NCBI GenBank assembly: GCA_001644975.1
Contig: LVCQ01000006.1
Coordinates: 1 to 47,318, forward strand
Direction: 5' to 3'
Source: Piscirickettsiaceae bacterium NZ-RLO1
GTDB taxonomy: Bacteria > Pseudomonadota > Gammaproteobacteria > Piscirickettsiales > Piscirickettsiaceae
Length of the DNA: 47,318 nucleotides
In this document: piece after piece, positions 1-10,741 of the stretch
How the letters are laid out: each line of letters starts with the position of its first letter
Position numbering within the stretch: the first letter of the stretch is position 1
Notes under the pieces: model-generated
Told to the model about the DNA's origin: nothing
Seen by the model: only the letters and a program-made list of their open reading frames with translations
Database searches by the model: none
Made by a program: the position numbers and the translations under genes

Positions 1-452
1 CCTTGGCTCGCAGCGTGCGATAACCTGCTTTTACGTATTCGATTTGTTCTCCTAAATATAACTACATAGCACTCATGCTTTTAAAATAGGGAGATTACAA
101 CCTAAAAATTAAAGCAATTTTTTGTGTATGTAAAGTAAATTTTAAGTAAAGCAAGTTGTCGACTCTTTAAATTTAACTGCTTTCACATATTCTGACTCAT
201 TAAAAATGATAAATAATACAGATTAAAAAAAATAGATAGGTAAATTACAACTCAATAATTAATTTAAATAATAAGGGCTTGAAATAAAATCACTTATTGG
301 CTGTAGTCTCTAGACTCTGATAAACAAACCTATTTTGCGTCATTTTATTTAAGTTTCTCCCTTACATTCTACTTCTTAGCAGCAGCATATAAATTACTAC
401 TCATGTGTCCGCACCACATTATCCACACTAACTTAACTGTTTTGATATAAAG
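1..452. other. AT-rich non-coding stretch at the window edge
   Basis: No convincing gene is visible. The stretch is AT-rich with scattered stop codons on both strands. On the plus strand a short frame is open from base 1 to the TAG at 67-69 and could be the last 22 codons of a gene entering from outside the window. On the minus strand an AGGAG sits near 51-55 but is not followed by a usual start codon. I cannot choose between these readings. No promoter, repeat or RNA gene was recognised in the rest. Confidence 0.4.
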
Positions 453-481
453 TAAAGAAAAAAAAGGGAGCTAAAGCTCCC
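453..481 (-). terminator. Rho-independent terminator ending the sulP/tilS/accA/dnaE transcript
   Basis: Read on the minus strand, a perfect GGGAGC/GCTCCC stem with a four-base loop (466-481) is followed by eight T residues and then more T-rich sequence. It lies 7 bases beyond the SulP stop codon, so it should end the long minus-strand run of genes. Confidence 0.9.
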
Positions 482-488
482 TAGTATT

Positions 489-2018
489 TTATTCAGCAAC
501 TCGATAGGTGGGATCTTCCAAGATATTCACCTCAACTTTATTTTTCGCCTTTGATAATAAGACTCGACAATCTGCGCTTAAATGCCTTAGGTGCAACGTT
601 TTATTCACAGCATCATAACGTTCAGCCAATTGATTAATTGCCTCTAGCGCCGAATGATCACACACACGCGAGTTATCAAAATCAACAATCACATCCTCAG
701 GGTCGTCATACGGCGTAAATAGCGATTTAAAATTAGATACTGAGGCGAAAAATAACGGTCCTTCCAGTTGATAGACTTTACTACCTTCCTGATTAATATA
801 AGTTTTAGAATAAGTATTCTTGGCACTTTTCCAAGCAAAGGCTAAAGCTGCGACGATTACACCGACAATCACGGCGGTTGCCAGATTAGTAAATACTGTC
901 ACTGCCGATACGAGAATTAACACAAAGGCATCGACTTTTGGGATCTTGTGTAAAATTCTAAAGCTAGACCATTCAAACGTTCCAATCACCACCATGAACA
1001 TAATACCGACCAATGCTGCTAAGGGAATCTGCGCAATGAGTGGCGAGGCAACCAGAATAATCGTTAATAAGCCTAAGCCTGCAATAATACCTGATAAACG
1101 CCGACGCGCTCCGGAGTTAATATTGATCATACTTTGACCAATCATCGCGCAGCCCCCCATGCCACCAAAAAAACCACAGGTGATATTGGCAACTCCTTGA
1201 GCTACACATTCTCGATTTTCTTGACCTCGCGTTTCAGTCAGCTCATCAATCAACGTTAAGGTCATTAGTGATTCTGTCAGGCCAACAATGGCCAAAATCA
1301 CCGCATATGGCAAACAGATTTTAATCGTCTGCCAATTTAAAATAACATCCGGCACATGAAACTTAGGAAAACCCCCAGCCGTTGATGCCAGATCACCCAC
1401 TGTGCGCGTCTGTAAACCAAACAAATGAACAATGGCCGTAACCACTAAAATCGCTACTAATGCCGCAGGTAAAAAGCGTGTAATCCTAGGCAATGCATAG
1501 ACAATCGCCATCGTTAATGCGACTAAACCCAGCATAATATACAATGAATTGCCACTGACCCACTGCACCACATCATTCGCATCGTTAAACTGAAACTGCT
1601 TTAGTTGTGCTAAGAAAATGACAATCGCTAAACCATTAACAAAACCAAACATTACCGGCTGTGGCAACATCCGCACCACACGCCCTAACCGCAGCACACC
1701 GATTAAAATTTCTAAAATTCCAGTCATAATAATCGTCACAAAAAGGTATTGTAAGCCTTGCCAACCTGGGTATTGCGACACCAAACCAACGATAACAACC
1801 GCCATCGCCCCGGTCGCCCCAGAGATCATCCCTGGTCGCCCACCTAAAATAGCTGCCAATGTGCACATGATAAAGGCGGCATATAAGCCTACTAAGGGAG
1901 CAACATGCGCAACCAAGGAAAATGCAACCGCCTCAGGAACCAGCGCCATCGCCACCGTAACCCCGGATAAAACCTCATCTTTGACGTTTGCTGTCGTTTG
2001 CTTAATCAGCCCGAACAT
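489..2018 (-). CDS. SulP/SLC26-family anion transporter with STAS domain
   Basis: An inner-membrane anion transporter of the SulP (SLC26) family, 509 residues. The first ~400 residues are a series of hydrophobic membrane segments, with the family-like GMISGATGAMAVV stretch near residue 63. The C-terminal ~90 residues read as a cytoplasmic STAS domain (VIVDFDNSRVCDHSALEAI). Known SulP substrates include sulfate, bicarbonate and dicarboxylates, and nothing here decides which applies. The gene lies 35 bases after tilS and just before a strong terminator, so it is probably the last gene of the dnaE-accA-tilS transcript. An AGAGGA precedes the ATG. At 509 residues it is somewhat shorter than many family members, but transport and STAS regions are both present. 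The family call is secure; the substrate is unknown. Confidence 0.9.
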   Translation of the reverse strand: MFGLIKQTTANVKDEVLSGVTVAMALVPEAVAFSLVAHVAPLVGLYAAFIMCTLAAILGGRPGMISGATGAMAVVIVGLVSQYPGWQGLQYLFVTIIMTGILEILIGVLRLGRVVRMLPQPVMFGFVNGLAIVIFLAQLKQFQFNDANDVVQWVSGNSLYIMLGLVALTMAIVYALPRITRFLPAALVAILVVTAIVHLFGLQTRTVGDLASTAGGFPKFHVPDVILNWQTIKICLPYAVILAIVGLTESLMTLTLIDELTETRGQENRECVAQGVANITCGFFGGMGGCAMIGQSMININSGARRRLSGIIAGLGLLTIILVASPLIAQIPLAALVGIMFMVVIGTFEWSSFRILHKIPKVDAFVLILVSAVTVFTNLATAVIVGVIVAALAFAWKSAKNTYSKTYINQEGSKVYQLEGPLFFASVSNFKSLFTPYDDPEDVIVDFDNSRVCDHSALEAINQLAERYDAVNKTLHLRHLSADCRVLLSKAKNKVEVNILEDPTYRVAE

Positions 2019-2053
2019 ATCTATTAAAATCCTCTGTAATTATTTCTTTTTGA

Positions 2054-3475
2054 TTACTCACCCTGCGCGGCCAGAGCAAGATCTAAAATTGCCACTATTT
2101 TTTGATCGCGCTTGACTAAAATTAGCTGCTCACGTAACCAGGGTGGGATTTTTTGTGCATGTAAAAACTTTTTTAACGGCTGCGAGTGCTCACGCCCTTG
2201 AGGACGAAAACGCTCACCGCCTTGCCGTAAGCCAATAGTCACGCCTTGCCAATTCCAGTGTGCCAAATCGACACCCAGATCAACTAAATGCTGACTTGAG
2301 ATGACCTGGCCATTTTCAAGCTTGACTGTTTCACCACCCCAGGTTTGTTCTTTTAAAGAATAAGCACAGCTATGATGATTATCACCTTGCTGTTGATCAA
2401 ATAAATACAAATGACCGTGATAACGACGCAATAACCAATGTCCCCATGTCAACATGGGCTGGGCATCGACTTTAGCCAAACATACATCATCAATCAGATG
2501 AGCAAGCTTGACTTCACTTGGCATCAGCACCTGATAGTGGGCAAGCCAGGCACGAATCAAGGCCTTTTGACGCGCTAAGGAATAAGCCCCAAACCCTGCA
2601 AGCTTAAATAAGCCCAAGCAACATTCAGAAGATAAATGATTAGCCACGTTACTTTGACTCTGAACAAGGTGCTTAACTAAATCATCCTGTACATAGGCAT
2701 TAAGCAGTTCATTCTGCTCAGCACATAAACGTGCACTGCGACCGACCGTATCAATTAATCCAGGGTAACGTTGATGCAAATCAGGTAAAACTTGATGACG
2801 TAAAAAATTGCGCTCAAACCTTAAATTATCATTTGAATCATCATGCACCCAGTCTAACTGGTGATCACGCGCATAATACTCTAAATCGATTTGCTTAAGT
2901 TCTAACAATGGCCGCAAGACTATACGGTTATCATCGGCTGAAAATTGAGACTCTTTAGCCATCGCTGCCAAACCCTGTGGACCGGCACCGCGAAACAACT
3001 GCAATAAGAGTGTTTCAATCTGGTCATCGCCATGTTGACCTAATAATAATAGGTCACTCTCTTGCATGAATTTTTTAAACACTCCATAACGGGCTTGGCG
3101 AGCAGCCGCTTCAAGCCCAGAAGATAATTGACTTAAATTCAGACTCACTTTTTCACAAATAAAATTAATTTGGTAAGACTGGCAAATATACTGGCAGTAA
3201 TCAGCCCAAGTATCCGCCTGAGCATTTATACCATGATGGACATGGACTACAGTGAATTTATTTTTAATTTGATAGTGTGGGTAATGCTCTGCTAGCCGCA
3301 TCAGTGCGGCTAAAAGAACACGAGAATCAAGACCGCCACTAAAGCCTAAATACAGCTGCCGCGCAGCTATCAGGCGTGGCAGACAGCTTGTTAAAGCATC
3401 GCTAATCGCATCCTTATCATCGCTTCCCAACCCCCTCACACTAACAGGATTAACTGCGTGTCTCAAAGGTTCCAT
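2054..3475 (-). CDS. tilS: tRNA(Ile)-lysidine synthase TilS
   Basis: Converts C34 of the tRNA-Ile CAU anticodon to lysidine so that it reads AUA codons; essential in most bacteria. The ATP-pyrophosphatase loop FSGGLDS is at residues 45-51, followed by HVHHG (about 100) and a [20 protein letters not shown] segment typical of TilS; the C-terminal third matches the tRNA-binding extension. At 473 residues it is longer than E. coli TilS (about 430), mainly through ~25 extra N-terminal residues. The ATG used here lies inside accA (26-base overlap) without a clear ribosome site. A GTG at 3439 just past the accA stop is an alternative, so the start is uncertain. Position after accA is as in other gammaproteobacteria. 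Confidence 0.95.
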   Translation of the reverse strand: MEPLRHAVNPVSVRGLGSDDKDAISDALTSCLPRLIAARQLYLGFSGGLDSRVLLAALMRLAEHYPHYQIKNKFTVVHVHHGINAQADTWADYCQYICQSYQINFICEKVSLNLSQLSSGLEAAARQARYGVFKKFMQESDLLLLGQHGDDQIETLLLQLFRGAGPQGLAAMAKESQFSADDNRIVLRPLLELKQIDLEYYARDHQLDWVHDDSNDNLRFERNFLRHQVLPDLHQRYPGLIDTVGRSARLCAEQNELLNAYVQDDLVKHLVQSQSNVANHLSSECCLGLFKLAGFGAYSLARQKALIRAWLAHYQVLMPSEVKLAHLIDDVCLAKVDAQPMLTWGHWLLRRYHGHLYLFDQQQGDNHHSCAYSLKEQTWGGETVKLENGQVISSQHLVDLGVDLAHWNWQGVTIGLRQGGERFRPQGREHSQPLKKFLHAQKIPPWLREQLILVKRDQKIVAILDLALAAQGE

Positions 3476-4409
3476 AGCGCATAAAGCGTTGATAGCGCCC
3501 TTCTAAAACCTCGTCGATAGGTAGCGCTTTTAAGCGTTCAACATGACTGGACAGGCTATCACGAATGGTTTGGCTCATCGTTAAAAGATCGCGATGTGCT
3601 CCTCCTAAGGGTTCAGCAATAATTTCATCAGCAATACCATGCTCAAGTAAACGATCTGCAGTAATCCCCATGATTTCAGCTGCATCCGAGGCTTTTTCTG
3701 CCGTATGCCATAAGATCGCCGCACAACCTTCAGGTGAAATGGTCGCATAATAGCTGTATTGCAGCATTAAGGTCACATCACCAACACCAATGCCTAATGC
3801 TCCGCCCGAACAACCCTCACCAATCACACAACAAATCACCGGTACACGCAGTTTCGACATTTCAAATAAATTACGCGCAATCGCCTCAGCTTGACCACGG
3901 GCCTCCGCACCGACACCCGGATAAGCTCCCGGTGTATCAATAAAAGTAATGACCGGCAATTTAAAGCGTTCTGCCATCTTCATCAAGCGTAGTGCCTTAC
4001 GGTAGCCTTCTGGATGTGGCATACCAAAATTACGATACGTCCGCTCTTTCGCATCACGGCCCTTTTGTTGACCTATCACCATCACCGGCCGGTCATTTAA
4101 GCGTGCCACACCACCAATCACGGCTTTATCATCAGCAAAGGCACGATCGCCATGCAACTCATCAAACTCAGTGAAGACATGTTTAATATAATCCAACGTA
4201 TAAGGACGCTGAGGGTGACGTGCCAACTGAATCACTTGCCATGCACTCAAGTTCGAAAAAATCGACTCAGTCAGTTTACGGCTTTTCTCTTCTAACGATT
4301 CAATCTCATTGCTGATATTAATATCTGAATTCGAAACACTACGTAGCGTCTCAATCTTCGCTTCTAATTCAGCAATCGGTTGCTCAAAATCTAAAAAATT
4401 TAAATTCAT
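3450..4409 (-). CDS. accA: Acetyl-CoA carboxylase carboxyltransferase subunit alpha
   Basis: The alpha half of the carboxyltransferase that transfers CO2 from biotin to acetyl-CoA, the first step of fatty-acid synthesis; works as an alpha2beta2 complex with AccD (not in this window). The 319-residue length equals the E. coli protein. Family segments include [14 protein letters not shown] at the N-terminus, [16 protein letters not shown] (about 85-100), [20 protein letters not shown] (about 158-178) and the glycine-rich [15 protein letters not shown]. The ATG has GGGAAG upstream. It lies between dnaE and tilS as in E. coli, without the ldcC gene found there. It supplies malonyl-CoA precursors for the fatty-acid and lipid A genes nearby. 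Confidence 0.97.
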   Translation of the reverse strand: MNLNFLDFEQPIAELEAKIETLRSVSNSDINISNEIESLEEKSRKLTESIFSNLSAWQVIQLARHPQRPYTLDYIKHVFTEFDELHGDRAFADDKAVIGGVARLNDRPVMVIGQQKGRDAKERTYRNFGMPHPEGYRKALRLMKMAERFKLPVITFIDTPGAYPGVGAEARGQAEAIARNLFEMSKLRVPVICCVIGEGCSGGALGIGVGDVTLMLQYSYYATISPEGCAAILWHTAEKASDAAEIMGITADRLLEHGIADEIIAEPLGGAHRDLLTMSQTIRDSLSSHVERLKALPIDEVLEGRYQRFMRYGTFETRS

Positions 4410-4486
4410 CTAATTTAACTTCCCACTCGAATGTAAGAAGGCCAGGCAAAACGCCTATCTTGCCATTGCCATTTGGAAAAATCAAG

Positions 4487-7400
4487 CTAAGCATAACATA
4501 CCTCAACCCCCTGAGCTGTAAATCCTTGTTTTAGCTTAACAATAAACTCATCTGCCAAACACACACGCCAATCCATGCCTAAGCGCAACTGCCCTTTTAA
4601 TTGTGAGCTTGTGTAATAATCAATGCGGACTGGACATTCACCACGATAGCCTTCAAGCAAGTGTTTAAATGCCATTATATCTAAATCCTGACTCTCTATT
4701 TTTAGTAATAAATGCGATGCAAATTGCTCACGAGCGCTTTGCAGATTCCAGACATTTTTAGCACTGATTTTACGCTGACCACTGTAATCATCAATCCCTG
4801 CCTCACCTTCAACTACTACCAACTCATCGATCACCAGTAGTTCACGTGCAGTCTCAAAACTCTCACTAAATACTGCCATCTCAACACGCGCACCATGGTC
4901 GTCCAAGGTTAAAATCGCCATGCGTGTCCCACGCTTGGTTTTCATCACCCGTAAGGCAACCACAATCCCGGCAATGACCACCGTTTTCTTCGTCGATGTC
5001 ACTTGTAAATCAGCCAAACGACAGGTCGTCAACGCTGAAATCTCAGCTAAATATTGATCAATCGGGTGACCACTTAAATACAAGCCCAACGTTTCTTTTT
5101 CAGCTTTTAGGCGAATATCATCAGGCCATTTTTCAACCACAGTCAGTTCTGGTGTTTTAACGGACATCCGTGCAGAACCTAACTCAGGCACTTCAGCTAA
5201 GGCAAATAAATCATCAATCCCCTGCTGCTGATTCATTTGCTGTTGCTCAGCAAATTGCAAGGCCCGCGGCAGATTTTCCAGCAAACTGGCTCGGTGCGGC
5301 CCCAAACCATCGAGTGCTCCAGCACGAATTAAACTTTCAAATACCCGCTTATTAAATTTTTTTAAGTCCACGCGCAAGCAAAAATCAAATAAATCAGTAA
5401 ACAGTCCGCTTTGACGCGCCTTAATCAGCTCATCAATCGGCATACGACCAACACCCTTCACCGCCCCCAAACCATAGACCACAGCTCCCTGATCATTCAC
5501 GGTAAACTGATATTGACTATGATTAACATGCGGAAAGATAACATTCAGCTTTAAGCTATCACACTCTTGAATGAGTAAAACAACCTTATCCGTATTATCT
5601 AAATCAGCAGACAATACCGCGGCCATAAACTCCGCCGGATAATAGGCTTTTAACCAAGCGGTTTGATAAGAGAGTAACGCATACGCCGCCGAGTGAGATT
5701 TATTAAAGCCATAACCGGCAAATTTATCGACCAAATCAAAAATTGCGGAAGCCTGGTCTTTATCAACATTATTTTTTACTGCACCTTCAACAAAAATGAC
5801 TCGTTGCCGGTCCATTTCTTCTTGCTTTTTCTTCCCCATCGCCCGGCGCAGCATATCCGCCCCACCTAAGGTATAGCCTGAGAGCACCTGAGCAATTTGC
5901 ATCACCTGCTCTTGGTATAAAATCACCCCATACGTCGGTTTTAAAGATGCCTCTAAACTTGGATGAGGGTACTCAATTTCAGCACGGCCATGCTTACGGT
6001 TAATAAAGTCATCGACCATGCCAGAGCCTAATGGCCCAGGCCGATAGAGGGCAACTAAGGCGATGATATCTTCAAAACAATCAGGCTGTAAGCGGTGAAT
6101 CAGCTCTTTCATACCCCGTGATTCTAACTGGAATACCGCTGTGGTCTGGCAGGCTTTAAGCACATCAAACGCCTTAACATCATCCAAGGCAATCCGAGCA
6201 ATATCAATACATTCTTTATTTTCAGTTGCTAATCGTGCATTAATCGTTTTCAGCGCCCAATCAATAATCGTCAAGGTTCTAAGACCTAAAAAGTCAAACT
6301 TGACCAACCCTGCTGATTCAACATCGTCTTTATCAAATTGTGTAATTAAGCTATTAGAACCAGATTCACAGTAAATCGGCGTATAATCACTGACCACAGA
6401 CGGTGCAATCACAACACCCGCGGCATGGCGTCCGACATTACGCGTCACCCCCTCTAGCTTTAAAGCCAAGTCAATTAAAGCTGCAATATCTTCTTCATTT
6501 TGATAGCGTTCAGAGAGTTCATCTGATTCAGCCAAGGCCTTGGTTAAGGTCATACCTAAATCATTTGGAATTAATTTAGCAACTTTATCAACCATGCCAT
6601 ACGGTTGACTTAACACGCGACCAACATCACGCACAACCGCTTTTGCTGCCATCGCACCGAAGGTAATAATTTGCGAGACCGAATAGCGCCCATAGGTATC
6701 AGCCACATAGCCAATCACTCGATCACGGCCTTCCATGCAGAAGTCAATATCAAAGTCAGGCATCGACACCCGTTCAGGGTTTAAAAAACGCTCAAACAGT
6801 AAATCATAGGCCAATGGATCTAAATCTGTAATCAATAATGAATACGCAACCAGTGATCCCGCGCCGGAGCCCCGCCCTGGCCCAACTGGAATTTGCTTTT
6901 CTTTCGCCCAAGAAATAAAGTCAGCAACGATTAAAAAGTAACCGGCAAAGCCCATTTGATTAATCACTTTAAGCTCAAAATCCAAGCGATCCCAATAGAC
7001 TTGTTTACGCGACTGATATGCATCCTCTGACGAATATTGCTCTTGATCGAGTAAAACCTCCAAACGCTTTGCCAAACCATCACGCGCTTGCTCAATAAAA
7101 TACTCTTCTGTGGTTTTACCTAGAGGAATCGGAAAGTTGGGTAAATACGGCTGACCTAGATTCAAGGTTAAATTACAGCGCTTTGCAATTTCTATAGAAT
7201 TTTTCAGTGCTTCAGGAATATCAGCAAAAAGCTCAACCATCTCTGCTTCTGAGCGTAAATATTGCATTCTAGAATAATTTTTTTCACGTCTAGGATCAAT
7301 CAGCACCACGCCATCATGAATACACACTCGTGCTTCATGTGCATCAAAATCATCTTTTTTTAAAAAGCAAACATCATTAGTGGCAACAACAGGCACCTGA

Positions 7401-7993
7401 GCTTCGCTCGCCAACACTACGGCACTATGAATATAGTCCTCATCTTGCTCACGCGAAGTACGTTGCAGTTCTAGATAAAAGCGCCCAGGAAATAGCTCAC
7501 ACCAAGCATGTAAGCGCGTGTTTGCCAAATCACGTTTTTCCTGTAATAAGGCTTGACCAATATCACCTTTTTTACCCCCGGATAAAGCAATTAAACCACC
7601 GCTACACTCTATGAGCCAACCACTTTGAATGATCGCCTCATCGCCAACCTGACCATATAGATAGGCCTTAGAAAGCAAGCTACACAAATTGTCATAGCCT
7701 TGTTTATTCTGACAAAGCAATAATAATGGGTAAAGTGTCTGATCGCCTTCATGCTGCACCCAGATCTCAGCACCTACCAACGGCTTAATGCCGGCATCAC
7801 GCGCTGCACGATAAAATTTAATCAAGCCAAATAAATTAGCATGATCGGTCATCGCCACAGCAAGCATTCCTTGCGCTTGCACTGACTGAATTAAGGGTTT
7901 AATACGCACTATGCCTTTAATCAACGAATACTCGGTATGCACACGTAAATGGACAAATTGTGGTGGCACTCTCAATGCTTCAGCTTCAGACAC
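4487..7993 (-). CDS. dnaE: DNA polymerase III alpha subunit
   Basis: The replicative polymerase catalytic subunit, 1168 residues (E. coli 1160). Domains in order: an N-terminal PHP domain beginning FVHLRVHTEYSLIKG (13-27); palm with the catalytic aspartates in PDFDIDF (412-418) and the GPGRGSGAGSLVAY segment (about 371-384); fingers with GADMLRRAMGKKKQEEM; a clamp-binding-like GIDDLF around residue 925; and an OB-fold near residues 985-1060. The start is a GTG at 7993 with AGGG 8 bases upstream; the next in-frame residues SEAEALRVPPQFVHLRVH align with the E. coli N-terminus. rnhB lies 23 bases upstream, so the two are co-transcribed. Nothing is missing. Confidence 0.97.
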   Translation of the reverse strand: MSEAEALRVPPQFVHLRVHTEYSLIKGIVRIKPLIQSVQAQGMLAVAMTDHANLFGLIKFYRAARDAGIKPLVGAEIWVQHEGDQTLYPLLLLCQNKQGYDNLCSLLSKAYLYGQVGDEAIIQSGWLIECSGGLIALSGGKKGDIGQALLQEKRDLANTRLHAWCELFPGRFYLELQRTSREQDEDYIHSAVVLASEAQVPVVATNDVCFLKKDDFDAHEARVCIHDGVVLIDPRREKNYSRMQYLRSEAEMVELFADIPEALKNSIEIAKRCNLTLNLGQPYLPNFPIPLGKTTEEYFIEQARDGLAKRLEVLLDQEQYSSEDAYQSRKQVYWDRLDFELKVINQMGFAGYFLIVADFISWAKEKQIPVGPGRGSGAGSLVAYSLLITDLDPLAYDLLFERFLNPERVSMPDFDIDFCMEGRDRVIGYVADTYGRYSVSQIITFGAMAAKAVVRDVGRVLSQPYGMVDKVAKLIPNDLGMTLTKALAESDELSERYQNEEDIAALIDLALKLEGVTRNVGRHAAGVVIAPSVVSDYTPIYCESGSNSLITQFDKDDVESAGLVKFDFLGLRTLTIIDWALKTINARLATENKECIDIARIALDDVKAFDVLKACQTTAVFQLESRGMKELIHRLQPDCFEDIIALVALYRPGPLGSGMVDDFINRKHGRAEIEYPHPSLEASLKPTYGVILYQEQVMQIAQVLSGYTLGGADMLRRAMGKKKQEEMDRQRVIFVEGAVKNNVDKDQASAIFDLVDKFAGYGFNKSHSAAYALLSYQTAWLKAYYPAEFMAAVLSADLDNTDKVVLLIQECDSLKLNVIFPHVNHSQYQFTVNDQGAVVYGLGAVKGVGRMPIDELIKARQSGLFTDLFDFCLRVDLKKFNKRVFESLIRAGALDGLGPHRASLLENLPRALQFAEQQQMNQQQGIDDLFALAEVPELGSARMSVKTPELTVVEKWPDDIRLKAEKETLGLYLSGHPIDQYLAEISALTTCRLADLQVTSTKKTVVIAGIVVALRVMKTKRGTRMAILTLDDHGARVEMAVFSESFETARELLVIDELVVVEGEAGIDDYSGQRKISAKNVWNLQSAREQFASHLLLKIESQDLDIMAFKHLLEGYRGECPVRIDYYTSSQLKGQLRLGMDWRVCLADEFIVKLKQGFTAQGVEVCYA

Positions 7994-8016
7994 ATCTTAA
8001 CCCTAAATTATAAACT

Positions 8017-8586
8017 TCAAGCCAGTTCTGCTAATACGCGCTGTACCGGCGCAAACGAACGCCGGTGCTCAGGCGTCGCCCCTAAGCGTAGCAAAGCATC
8101 CAAGTGAACTTTGGTCGGATAACCTTTGTGCTTGGCAAAGCCATAGCCTGGATATTGTCGCTCTAATTCAACCATTTCTCGATCTCGTGTTACCTTTGCT
8201 AAGATCGATGCGGCACTAATACAGGCTTCTTTCATATCCCCTTTAATAATCGCTTCACTTGCCATCGGTAAATCCGGTACACGTGAACCATCCACCAACA
8301 CCTTATCTGGAACCATCGGCAAAGCCAATACCGCACGGCGCATCGCCAGCATCGTTGCATGTAAAATATTTAAATCATCAATCTCAGCAACTTCAGCGCG
8401 CCCTAAAGCATAACATAAAGCCTGCTCTTTAATTTGCCCATACAAGTACTCGCGCTTTTTCTCGGTAAGTTTTTTAGAGTCAGCTAACCCTTCTATCGGC
8501 CGCTGAGGGTCTAATATCACCGCTGCGGTGACAACAGCACCGACCAAGGGCCCCCGACCGACTTCATCTACTCCAGCAATTAACAT
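8017..8586 (-). CDS. rnhB: Ribonuclease HII
   Basis: Cleaves RNA in RNA-DNA hybrids and removes single ribonucleotides from DNA. The protein has 189 residues, the usual size. It opens with [16 protein letters not shown], carrying the catalytic Asp7-Glu8 pair and the GRG substrate-sensing motif; a third acidic residue lies in [12 protein letters not shown] and a further motif is [12 protein letters not shown]. It is preceded by a 208-base gap after lpxB, longer than any other gap in this run of genes, so a separate promoter for rnhB-dnaE-accA-tilS-sulP is likely although I could not pick out convincing hexamers. Gene order lpxB-rnhB-dnaE is as in E. coli. Confidence 0.96.
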   Translation of the reverse strand: MLIAGVDEVGRGPLVGAVVTAAVILDPQRPIEGLADSKKLTEKKREYLYGQIKEQALCYALGRAEVAEIDDLNILHATMLAMRRAVLALPMVPDKVLVDGSRVPDLPMASEAIIKGDMKEACISAASILAKVTRDREMVELERQYPGYGFAKHKGYPTKVHLDALLRLGATPEHRRSFAPVQRVLAELA

Positions 8587-8794
8587 TGTTATTTATTCTC
8601 TATACATCATCTTTTATTTAATTTTTCATTCTAAACTGAATCGGTTTAATTTAATAACTTAAAGCAATATCAATATAAAAAAACTGCTCGAACTTATTCT
8701 TGCATTTACTCTTTCACCTAACTTAATATTTTTTAAATCACCGGACCAACAAGTTAGGCCTAACAAGGTTTTCTATAATATTATAGTGATATGA

Positions 8795-9949
8795 TCAGCG
8801 CTCTTTTTTAGACTTAGGGTCAAGTAAATCCAATGCAATCGTTGCTGCATTTTCACTGGCATTTTTTCTAAGTGATTGATGAAGCTGATTAAAGCGATCT
8901 TTTAAGCGGATTACTTTCTCAGGGTGGTCTAACCAATAAACTAACTCGTTATATAAAAGCTCAGCTTGCACTTGATCTTGAATCATCTCAGGCACCAGCA
9001 TTTGATTCGCAATAATATTTGGCATTGCAATAAACGGTGTTTTTACTAAATACTTTGCTAAAAAATAATTAAACGTTGACATTTTATAAGCCACAACCAT
9101 CGGCCGCTTTAATAGCATAGTCTCTAAAGTCGCCGTCCCTGAAGTGACTAATACCGCTTCACTGGCGGTAACCACCTCACGTGTTTGCCCTAAAAAACGA
9201 TGAATTACCAATTCAGGTGCCACTTCTTGACATAATTTTTTAAACTCTATGAAACGTTTTTCATTCGCCATCGGCGCAATAAATTCTACATTTGCATAAT
9301 TTTTCGCCAACAGTGTTGCTGTTTTTAAAAACTCAGGACCTAATAGCTCAAGTTCACTGCGTCGGCTACCAGGTAATAAAGCAACGTAGCGCTTGGCTTT
9401 ATCCAAACCTAAAACTCGGCAAGCATCATGACGATTGAGTTCTAAGGGAATCTGATCGGCCAAGGGATGACCAATAAAATACGCTGGATGGTTGATTTTT
9501 TGGTAATAATCTGGCTCAAAAGGGAAAATAGTAAGCAATACATCACAAGCTGCTTGGACCTTATAAATACGCTTTTCTTTCCATGCCCACACTGTCGGAC
9601 TAACATAGTGAATCACTGGCATACCCAAACGTTTTAATTTTTTTTCCAAGCGTAAATTAAAATCAGGCGCATCAATGGCAATGATTAAATCTGGCTTATT
9701 TTTCTTAAAATATGCCAACAACTCATAATGAAACACTATAATACTCGGCAGTTTTGCAATCACCGCAGAAAACCCCATAACCGATAAACGATCAATCGAG
9801 GCAATGCTGGCACAACCGGCTTTTTCCATTAATGGACCGGTCACTCCAACCAATTCAAGCTTAGAATCTATTGCAAATAAAGCCTCACAAAGACCTGCGC
9901 CGAGCAAATCTCCTGAGGCTTCACCTGCAAGAATGGCAATTTGAGTCAT
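8795..9949 (-). CDS. lpxB: Lipid-A-disaccharide synthase
   Basis: A peripheral membrane glycosyltransferase that joins UDP-diacylglucosamine and lipid X to make the lipid A disaccharide. It has 384 residues, the usual length. The family signature AILAGEASGDLLGAGL is at the N-terminus; VSPTVWAWKEKR (about 140-151) and LLPGSRRSELELL (about 191-203) are characteristic, and SGTATLETML matches the nucleotide-sugar site. It follows lpxA by 18 bases and ends the lpxD-fabZ-lpxA-lpxB block. Its presence, with LpxA and LpxD, shows that the organism makes lipid A. Confidence 0.96.
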   Translation of the reverse strand: MTQIAILAGEASGDLLGAGLCEALFAIDSKLELVGVTGPLMEKAGCASIASIDRLSVMGFSAVIAKLPSIIVFHYELLAYFKKNKPDLIIAIDAPDFNLRLEKKLKRLGMPVIHYVSPTVWAWKEKRIYKVQAACDVLLTIFPFEPDYYQKINHPAYFIGHPLADQIPLELNRHDACRVLGLDKAKRYVALLPGSRRSELELLGPEFLKTATLLAKNYANVEFIAPMANEKRFIEFKKLCQEVAPELVIHRFLGQTREVVTASEAVLVTSGTATLETMLLKRPMVVAYKMSTFNYFLAKYLVKTPFIAMPNIIANQMLVPEMIQDQVQAELLYNELVYWLDHPEKVIRLKDRFNQLHQSLRKNASENAATIALDLLDPKSKKER

Positions 9950-9967
9950 GAATTGTAATACGCTTAA

Positions 9968-10741
9968 TTAACGCACGATACCACGCTCAGATTGTTGTAA
10001 AAAGTCGATCAATGCTTTGACTTCTGGGCACTCATCTATCATATCAGCCAATTTTGTTAAGGCTTCAGGCACAGTTAACCCTTGACGATAAATCACTTTA
10101 TAAGCACGGCGCAAACGCAATAAAGTATCTGCATTAAAGCCACGACGCTTTAGACCTTCAACGTTTAAGCCATAGACCGTCGCGTTATAACCACCAGCAG
10201 CTAACATATAGGGCGGTAAATCCTGCACAATATTAGTATGCCGAGCGACAAACGAGTGCTCACCGACCTTACAGAATTGATGTACCCCAGCAAATGCAGC
10301 AAGCGTCACATGGTCATTGATATAAACATGACCTGCCACACCAGAGTTATTCGAAAACACCGTATGATTCGCGATAATACAATCATGGGCAACATGAACA
10401 TAGGCCATAAATAAATTATCATTACCAATACGTGTCGCACCGCCACCAACACCCGTGCCACGATTAATGGTACAACACTCACGAAAAATATTACGGTCAC
10501 CGATCTCCAACCAAGTATCTTCACCTTGGTATTTCTTATCTTGAGGGTCTTCACCTATCGACGCAAATTGATAAAACTTATTATCTTTGCCTATGCGTGT
10601 TGGGCCATTGATCACCACATGAGAGGCAATCTCAGTACCTTCGCCAATTTCAACATTGGGGCCAATTAAGCTCCAAGGGCCAATACTGACGTTATCTGCA
10701 ATTTTCGCTGTCGGGTGAACTATTGCACGTTCATCAATCAC
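9968..10741 (-). CDS. lpxA: UDP-N-acetylglucosamine O-acyltransferase
   Basis: The first enzyme of lipid A synthesis: transfers a 3-hydroxyacyl chain from acyl carrier protein to UDP-GlcNAc. 257 residues folding as a left-handed beta helix, with hexapeptide repeats visible (AKIADNVSIGPWSLIGPNV). The catalytic histidine is His119 in HVAHDC, matching E. coli His125, and VHQFCKVG follows. The start is a GTG that shares one base with the fabZ stop (TAGTG), implying coupled translation. It sits between fabZ and lpxB as in E. coli. Confidence 0.97.
   Translation of the reverse strand: MIDERAIVHPTAKIADNVSIGPWSLIGPNVEIGEGTEIASHVVINGPTRIGKDNKFYQFASIGEDPQDKKYQGEDTWLEIGDRNIFRECCTINRGTGVGGGATRIGNDNLFMAYVHVAHDCIIANHTVFSNNSGVAGHVYINDHVTLAAFAGVHQFCKVGEHSFVARHTNIVQDLPPYMLAAGGYNATVYGLNVEGLKRRGFNADTLLRLRRAYKVIYRQGLTVPEALTKLADMIDECPEVKALIDFLQQSERGIVR

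Noticed and set aside
1-69. A plus-strand frame open to the window edge that might be the last codons of a gene, and an AGGAG on the other strand
   Set aside because: Too short to recognise, both strands are readable, and no start or family motif is visible.
5170-5355. Short plus-strand frames opposite dnaE, accA, lpxA, tsf and others
   Set aside because: All lie antisense to strongly conserved genes and lack ribosome sites or family matches.
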